From positions 496,001-560,000 of the forward strand of contig JAWKTN010000001.1 in assembly GCA_041399065.1 (NCBI GenBank): 64,000 nucleotides of DNA. Reading direction: 5' to 3'. A program made the position numbers and the translations under genes. The notes below the pieces were generated by a model that saw only the letters and a list, made by a program, of their open reading frames with translations, was not told the DNA's origin and did no database searches. The DNA comes from JAGQPD01 sp020426865 (GTDB lineage: Bacteria; Planctomycetota; Planctomycetia; Pirellulales; Pirellulaceae). The first letter of the stretch is position 1, and each line of letters starts with the position of its first letter. Below are positions 59,539 to 64,000 of the stretch, piece after piece.

Positions 59539-60093
59539 TCATTGATTTCCCGTCGCCGTATTCGAGTGCGAAAGCCACACGCTCCAGTCGTCCTCGTAGG
59601 GCGGCGCGTGAACGTCGATCACACCTCGCGGTCCAACGTCAAGCTGCATTCCAACGAAATCCGCGACCCGCGGAACCTCCTGTGTGTCTCGGGCGCAGAG
59701 TACCGCGACCCGCACGTCGGCGGGCTCGGCATCACGAAGCCGCTGCAATACTCTCAGCAGCGTATGGCCGCTGAACAACACGTCGTCCACCAACAACACA
59801 GCTTGGCCCCGCAGTTCGATAGGCGGCGTTGACTCCGACGCGTCGAGCCGAGGTTCCTTGTGCAGCAGTGTCAGGTCATCGGCGTATCGCTTGACGGTCA
59901 CTTCCCTTTCATGAGGGCGGCTGCCAGTCATGTTTTCCACGCGTCCCGCAAGGTGCTGCGCCAGGGGCACGCCGCGACGACGGATTCCGACGATCACCAA
60001 GTCCGACGGCAGTGTTGCATGAATCTGTCGCGCGAGACGATCGAGAGTCGCTTCGACGCGCTCTTGATCGGCAATACAGAATGCTTGCGGCAT
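59539..60093 (-). CDS. PyrR-like phosphoribosyltransferase
   Basis: A 184-residue type I PRTase starting at ATG 60093. DLVIVGIRRRGVPLAQHLA is the PyrR-typical substrate loop. AVLLVDDVLFSGHTLLRVLQ RL is the PRPP-binding motif (VLVDDVLxxGxT). ADVRVAVLCAR and VGMQLDV complete the fold. Its closest relatives are PyrR attenuator proteins with uracil phosphoribosyltransferase activity. It follows the lipoprotein gene by 2 bp. The C-terminal 25 residues are longer than in typical PyrR. Confidence 0.88.
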   Translation of the reverse strand: MPQAFCIADQERVEATLDRLARQIHATLPSDLVIVGIRRRGVPLAQHLAGRVENMTGSRPHEREVTVKRYADDLTLLHKEPRLDASESTPPIELRGQAVLLVDDVLFSGHTLLRVLQRLRDAEPADVRVAVLCARDTQEVPRVADFVGMQLDVGPRGVIDVHAPPYEDDWSVWLSHSNTATGNQ

Positions 60094-60095
60094 GA

Positions 60096-60725
60096 CTACT
60101 GAACGATCTTCTTCAACTCGATGGGGTCCCCAAAAGCCCCCTCCGTATCTGCATACTTCCGCAGAAAACGCTGGAGTTGCGCCGTCGAAGCGGTCAGCAG
60201 CAGTCGCTCGGCGGCGTTCTCCTCTTTGCCTGTCGGCACGTGACCCGAAGGAGTCACATTCGTGTGTGAGAGTGCATCCGGATGTTCTTGCAGGTGCTTT
60301 TCCAGCCAATCCGGATTCATTGGCGCGAGCGTCAGGTTCTGCCCGCCAAGCCCGAAGCGAAGGAACGTGTGAACTCGCTGAAAATGAAATTTGTAGAATC
60401 CATTGTTCGCCACTTGTGGCGCGATCGGGAACAAGTCAAGAAACAGCTCATCGTCCAGCTTCACGAGGTGAGCCAAGAACGTCCCTGGTCGTCCCTTGTC
60501 ATCCGTCACAACCAGGCGAAAGGCACGATCCCGCTCGTCGTCCTTGGATTCGGTGAACTGCCACGTGGTTTCCTGGTCCGACTGTTTCCATGTGCCGATC
60601 AACTCTTTATTAAAGACCACGTCAGACGATGTGTAGATCGGATGCAACGAACGGACGCAACCGGCAAGCAGAATTGCGGCAATTACCGCCACAATGAGAA
60701 CGGGCACTTTCATGCGCGATTTCAT
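60096..60725 (-). CDS. Lipoprotein of unknown function
   Basis: A 209-residue lipoprotein; AAAGGAGG lies just before two in-frame ATGs and the second (60725) has the better spacing. The signal is MKSRMKVPVLIVAVIAAILLAGC with Cys at the lipobox (LLAGC). The mature part is mostly beta-strand, starting SLHPIYTSSDVVFNKELIGT WKQSDQETTWQFTES, with a lipocalin-like feel (GTW motif). This fits periplasmic lipoproteins that bind small hydrophobic ligands, but function is unknown. It begins the operon ending in the chimera. Confidence 0.75.
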   Translation of the reverse strand: MKSRMKVPVLIVAVIAAILLAGCVRSLHPIYTSSDVVFNKELIGTWKQSDQETTWQFTESKDDERDRAFRLVVTDDKGRPGTFLAHLVKLDDELFLDLFPIAPQVANNGFYKFHFQRVHTFLRFGLGGQNLTLAPMNPDWLEKHLQEHPDALSHTNVTPSGHVPTGKEENAAERLLLTASTAQLQRFLRKYADTEGAFGDPIELKKIVQ

Positions 60726-60847
60726 CATCACCTCCTTTGAATACAACCAACATCCATTGAAAGCCATCAGCCGCCCGGCACTAGCCCACTAGCCCACGGT
60801 TTTCCCGGCAAACCGGTCGCTAGCGCGATCCCGCTGATACTTGTGGA

Positions 60848-61315
60848 TCATCCGGTGGTGCGCTCAAAACGCCCCATCAGCTCCGCCTGGTCCAGGATGC
60901 GTCCTTGCATGGCGGTTTCTACTTCGGGCCGCGATGCTCCGGCCGGCAATTGCAGCGACTCGACATCCAAGGCATATAGCCGGAAGTAGTATCGGTGCTG
61001 GCCGTGGTTGGGTGGCGGGCAGGGACCACCATAGCCGACCTGATGAAAGTCGTTGCGTCCCTTGACGCCGACGCCACTTACTTCGCCGTGTAGATGTTTC
61101 GTTTCGGCAGGTATGTCAAAAAGGACCCAATGTGTAAAGGTTCCGTTGGGCGCATCGGGGTCGTCGACGATCAAGACGATGCTGCGAGTGCCGTCGGGTG
61201 CATGTATCCATTTCAGTTCGGGTGACGTGTTCTCGCCATCGCAAGTGAATGCGGCCGGAATGATCCCGTCCGGAACAAATGCCGGGCTGGTCAACGTGAA
61301 GCCTTGTTCCGCCAT
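60848..61315 (-). CDS. YbhB/YbcL-family PEBP (Raf-kinase-inhibitor-like) protein
   Basis: A 155-residue PEBP-like protein: IPAAFTCDGENTSPELKWIH, IVLIVDDPDAPNGTFTHWVL FDIPAETKHLHG, YGGPCPPPNHGQHRYYFRLY ALD. The conserved ligand pocket DDPDAP and GPxPPxG...HRYxFxLYAL are intact. Bacterial members are small cytoplasmic or periplasmic proteins with unclear ligands. It lies 122 bp before the lipoprotein gene on the same strand. Confidence 0.9.
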   Translation of the reverse strand: MAEQGFTLTSPAFVPDGIIPAAFTCDGENTSPELKWIHAPDGTRSIVLIVDDPDAPNGTFTHWVLFDIPAETKHLHGEVSGVGVKGRNDFHQVGYGGPCPPPNHGQHRYYFRLYALDVESLQLPAGASRPEVETAMQGRILDQAELMGRFERTTG

Positions 61316-61393
61316 GATGGTGGTCCTTATTTCAGAACATCGTAGGCAGGTTCCTCTGTAACCCGTGCTGATTTCGGAGACATTGGCCTACAA

Positions 61394-61960
61394 TCATCCT
61401 GCGTGAGCGGCGCGTTCGGCGACCATGGCGGCTTCGGAGTCTCCTTCGCACGCGGCGATGATCGTTCGCAGAAACGCGGGCAAGTCGTCGGGGGTTCGGC
61501 TGGTGATCAGGTTGCCGTCTTGAACGACTTCACGATCGAGCCAGTTGGCGCCGGCGTTCGTCATGTCGTCTTTGATCGCTGAGAAGCTCGTTGCCTCCTT
61601 GCTCTTCAGCACTCCGGCTGAGCAGAGCATCCATCCGGCGTGGCAGATTGCCGCCACGATCTTTCCGGCCTTATCTGCCTCGCGCACCAGCGCAACCATC
61701 GCTTCGTGGCGGCGTATCCGATCCGGCGCATAGCCGCCTGGGATGATCACGCCGTCGAAGTCCTCGGTCACAACTTGGCTGGCCGCTCTGTCCGACTTGG
61801 CTGGGTAGCCGTGCTTCGATTTGTACGTCTTTCCCGCTTCGGGACCCACAATCGTCACCGCCGCACCAGCCTCCCGCAGCCGCTGTACCGGATACCAAAG
61901 TTCCTGGTCCTCGTACTGGTCTTCGACGAGCACCACGAAGCGCTTTTCGTCCAACGTCAT
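61394..61960 (-). CDS. DJ-1/PfpI-family protein
   Basis: A 188-residue class I glutamine-amidotransferase-like protein, ATG 61960 after GGAGG. FVVLVEDQYEDQELWYPVQR L, DGVIIPGGYAPDRIRRHEAM and VAAICHAGWMLCSAGVLKS with the nucleophile Cys (AICHAGW) are the PfpI/YhbO signature. Members have reported deglycase, chaperone or protease-like activity in stress. It follows the 62018 lipoprotein gene by 57 bp. Confidence 0.9.
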   Translation of the reverse strand: MTLDEKRFVVLVEDQYEDQELWYPVQRLREAGAAVTIVGPEAGKTYKSKHGYPAKSDRAASQVVTEDFDGVIIPGGYAPDRIRRHEAMVALVREADKAGKIVAAICHAGWMLCSAGVLKSKEATSFSAIKDDMTNAGANWLDREVVQDGNLITSRTPDDLPAFLRTIIAACEGDSEAAMVAERAAHAG

Positions 61961-62017
61961 GAACGGTGTCCTCCGTTGAAAACAAGTGATTCAGGTATAT
62001 GTAGCCACAAGCAACGG

Positions 62018-62656
62018 CTATTTCGTTTCGTCTTGTGATGTCTCTGTGGATGGTTCCGTCTTGGAAGTATCCGCTCCTCCGTCCTGTGACTGTTCTTTGT
62101 TTTCGGCCCCGCCGTCGTCCGACAATTGATTCTGGTCGTTTGCTTGCTGGTCTTTTTCCGCGTCAAGCTGCTTGCGAGCGTCTTCGGTGGAGGCTTCAAG
62201 ATGGCCGATCGCATCATCTACCGCCACTTTCAGTTCATCCCACGCCTCGCGGGTTTCGGCTGTTTCTTCCTCCGCCTTCTTCCGCGCATTGGCCAGCTGC
62301 TGTTCCAGGCGCTCGAACGTTTTCTGCAGGTCCGCCACTCCGGTCGTCGGTGGAGACTTTTCCAACTGCTGGTTCAACGCGTCGATGTGTTGTTGAATCT
62401 TGTCCAACCGGGCCGCGACCTGCTCGCGATACTCTTTCTGTTCTTGAGCGACAAGTTCCTGAGCTGCTTCCAGTGTCTCTTGGGCATCCGCACGAACATC
62501 TTGCTGCGTGACGGGATCGTCCGCTGAAGTCGTATCGGCGGCATCGTAGGGAGAAGACTGGCCTGTCTCGTTTTGCTCGGACTGCGTAGTTGGGGACCCA
62601 TTACACCCTATCTGGATGACGGCGGCGAGAGCGAGCAAACTGATTGCAATTCGCAT
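62018..62656 (-). CDS. Coiled-coil lipoprotein, sll1863-like end
   Basis: A 212-residue lipoprotein, start ATG 62656 with AAAGGAG. Signal MRIAISLLALAAVIQIGC (Cys 18). A polar Ser/Thr/Gln segment, then coiled coil (LEAAQELVAQEQKEYREQVA; LDKIQQHIDALNQQLEKS; FERLEQQLANARKKAEEETA) and the tail REAWDELKVAVDDAIGHLEA S shared with the proteins at 16137 and 38006. It ends in an acidic low-complexity tail. It starts the operon behind the 62726 promoter. Confidence 0.78.
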   Translation of the reverse strand: MRIAISLLALAAVIQIGCNGSPTTQSEQNETGQSSPYDAADTTSADDPVTQQDVRADAQETLEAAQELVAQEQKEYREQVAARLDKIQQHIDALNQQLEKSPPTTGVADLQKTFERLEQQLANARKKAEEETAETREAWDELKVAVDDAIGHLEASTEDARKQLDAEKDQQANDQNQLSDDGGAENKEQSQDGGADTSKTEPSTETSQDETK

Positions 62657-62725
62657 GGCGGTCTCCTTTGCCATTTGAGTTGTTAACACGTCGCATACGA
62701 ACATGCGGCAATTGCGCCGTACACG

Positions 62726-62741
62726 TGCATCTTGCGTGCCG
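62726..62741 (-). promoter_or_regulatory. Sigma-54-like promoter of the 62656 lipoprotein operon
   Basis: Minus strand CGGCACG-CAAG-ATGCA; GG-N10-GC kept but the outer T of both halves changed. It ends 70 bp before ATG 62656. A left half site GCGACA (62826-62831) lies 85 bp upstream, with a poor right half. Confidence 0.55.
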
Positions 62742-62865
62742 AATGGCAGATCGAATGGCCTGGAACACCGCCTCGCAGGAGTTTGCATTCCCAGCGGCCA
62801 ATGCCGCGGTCGCTGTCTGCCATCTGCGACAAATTGGCAGGGTTGCTGGTGATGGTGATCGATCG

Positions 62866-63450
62866 TCAGATCGACAAAACGAGCTTGCCGCGTACGTGTC
62901 CCGCCTCGCTCACGCGATGCGCGGTTGCAGCTTCTTCGAGCGGATAGACTTCCTGCACAACCGGTCGTAGATTGCCGTCTGCCATCATCTGTGCAATCTG
63001 TTGCAAATCCTCGCCGCGCGGTCGCACCAGAATGTTCCGACAGCGGCGGCCCAGGAACAGGCTCAACCATTGAAAGGTCATACTGCCAATCGAAGGCACT
63101 GTGCGAATGTAGCAGCCGTGCGGACGCAAGACGCGCCGGCATTTCCAATAGGAACTCTTGGCAACCGCGTCGAGAATTGTGTCGTACCTGTGCGGCCTGT
63201 TCGTGAAATCCTCACAGTGGTAGTCAATGACTTGATCGGCGCCGAGTTGCCGCACGAAATCCAAGTTGCTTTCACTACGCACACCTGTAACGTTCGCGCC
63301 CATCGCTTTGCCGATCTGAACGGCAAAACTGCCGACGCCGGCCGCGTGGACTCGCATGAGAACCTGGTTGTCGTCGCACATCGGCCGCGCAACTTCGCGG
63401 ACACAAAGATTGTTGGCGGGGCCATATTGATCGATGATCGCGACCCGCAT
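62866..63450 (-). pseudogene. Zinc-type quinone/alcohol dehydrogenase with internal deletion
   Basis: ATG 63450 starts MRVAIIDQYGPANNLCVREV and DDNQVLMRVHAAGV, the N-terminus of a quinone-oxidoreductase-like MDR protein. It jumps directly to GSFAVQIGKAMGANVTGVRS ESNLDFVRQLGADQVIDY in the nucleotide-binding domain. About 100 residues, including the rest of the catalytic domain and the GGVG turn, are missing. The junction lies at AAGV/GVGSFAVQ, which both sides share. The rest of the protein (REDLQQIAQMM-like region, VRGKLVLSI end) is intact. Activity is unlikely. Confidence 0.7.
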
Positions 63451-63472
63451 TTTTTCCCGTGGATCGCAATTC

Positions 63473-64000
63473 TTAACAACGTTGGTGCGTTTCGCCATTG
63501 CCACGATTGATAAAGCTGGAAAGAAGCTGATCATCCGTCAAAGCTCGCGACAGGTCCTCCGTCAAGAACTGCGCCAACTCACGATATTGCACGAGACACG
63601 CACCGTCACGCCACGGCGCTGCATCGCCGGTAATGGGCAAGCGACTTCGCCAAACCAGTGACTCGAGCAGTCTGTCTCGCAAGTGATCGAACAGGTCGAT
63701 GGCGGACGGCGATAAAACACCGAGGGCAAGGGAGATCGAAGCGTCGGCTCCGTCCTGTGCTTCCGCCTTGTGCCAATATCCGTTGGGAATGTAGAGCCAA
63801 TCGCCAGGCGCGAGCAGCACCCGCATTAAGGGCATTATTTCGCGCGGATACTGCATGTCGTCGGGAATGGTTTCGACGAGTGGCCAAGGATGAACCGTGT
63901 TCTTTCGCAGCGAATATTCTTTCCTACCAGCCGTCTGCACGATAAACACGTCTTCCGCATCGTAATGCCAAGAAAATCCAAATTGCCCAGGCGGCGTCAC
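63473..64000 (-). CDS. JmjC/cupin-type oxygenase, 5' end outside window
   Basis: 175 residues to the window edge. SWHYDAEDVFIVQTAGRKEY SL shows the HxD iron site with the following beta-strand; VLLAPGDWLYIPNGYWHKAE contains the distal His; then ASISLALGVLS. This is the cupin-4/JmjC (NO66/MINA-like) Fe(II)/2-oxoglutarate hydroxylase family, possibly acting on ribosomal proteins. The N-terminus is beyond position 64000. The stop at 63473 is 22 bp before the dehydrogenase remnant. Confidence 0.82.
   Translation of the reverse strand: MTPPGQFGFSWHYDAEDVFIVQTAGRKEYSLRKNTVHPWPLVETIPDDMQYPREIMPLMRVLLAPGDWLYIPNGYWHKAEAQDGADASISLALGVLSPSAIDLFDHLRDRLLESLVWRSRLPITGDAAPWRDGACLVQYRELAQFLTEDLSRALTDDQLLSSFINRGNGETHQRC

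Noticed and set aside
1..64000. CRISPR arrays, tRNA or rRNA genes, complete insertion sequences
   Set aside because: I found no regularly spaced direct repeats, no cloverleaf or CCA-type tRNA sequence, no rRNA sequence and no transposase frame; only dispersed REP-like elements are present.

Overview
This is bacterial, moderately GC-rich, almost fully coding DNA. The gene set (N-type Na+ F-ATPase, six-BON exported protein, HPF-like/sigma-like fusion, baeRF-type protein) and the intergenic repeats fit a planctomycete of the Pirellulales type best. That assignment comes from family recognition and was not computed.

Region 1 (1-6.8 kb) is a defence or mobile remnant: the end of a PIN-domain gene, a RadC-like fragment, an excisionase-like HTH gene, an intact DISARM class 1 helicase (drmD), a zeta-toxin-like kinase, a small ORF and a DrmMI-like methyltransferase broken by a fragment of a four-helix-bundle (23S-IVP) gene.

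Region 2 (6.8-17.3 kb) holds cation handling and stress genes: an MgtC/DUF4010 protein, a PacL-like P-type ATPase, a decayed sugar-phosphate gene, a CopB-type P-type ATPase, D-lactate dehydrogenase, two lipoproteins and an FMN-binding stress protein.

Region 3 (17.4-35.5 kb) is one tightly packed 19-gene minus-strand array: pgk, apgM, a sucrose-phosphate-phosphatase-like gene, a truncated glycosidase, adk, gap, pfkB, ppsA, a PAC2 gene, the complete N-ATPase (atpDCQRBEFAG) and an alcohol dehydrogenase. It joins lower glycolysis to a Na+-translocating ATPase.

Region 4 (36-44.5 kb, plus strand) holds BON, sll1863-like, baeRF, SpoIIAA-like and ExoD genes, then a fused ADP-forming acyl-CoA synthetase/GNAT acetyltransferase. 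Region 5 (44.5-51.7 kb, minus strand) is a rhodanese with an in-frame UGA, an aldehyde dehydrogenase, pyruvate dehydrogenase E1 and E2, and a CDF transporter. Region 6 (52-64 kb) has small conserved genes, the HPF-sigma fusion, glycogen-debranching and glycosyltransferase genes, and several genes truncated or joined by internal deletions.

Most of 13-63 kb looks like a single regulon. Nine sequences matching the sigma-54 -24/-12 element (TGGYAYN-N4-TTGCA, strict GG-N10-GC) lie 50-100 bp upstream of operon starts. A 15-bp palindrome, RYGACA-N3-TGTCGY, lies 62-159 bp beyond six of them (four copies, two shared by divergent pairs). I infer an enhancer-dependent, sigma-54-driven programme for low-oxygen, fermentative or energy-starved survival: substrate-level ATP from lower glycolysis, PEP synthase plus adenylate kinase and acyl-CoA synthetase; redox balance through lactate, alcohol and aldehyde dehydrogenases; ion homeostasis through the N-ATPase and P-type ATPases; and ribosome protection.
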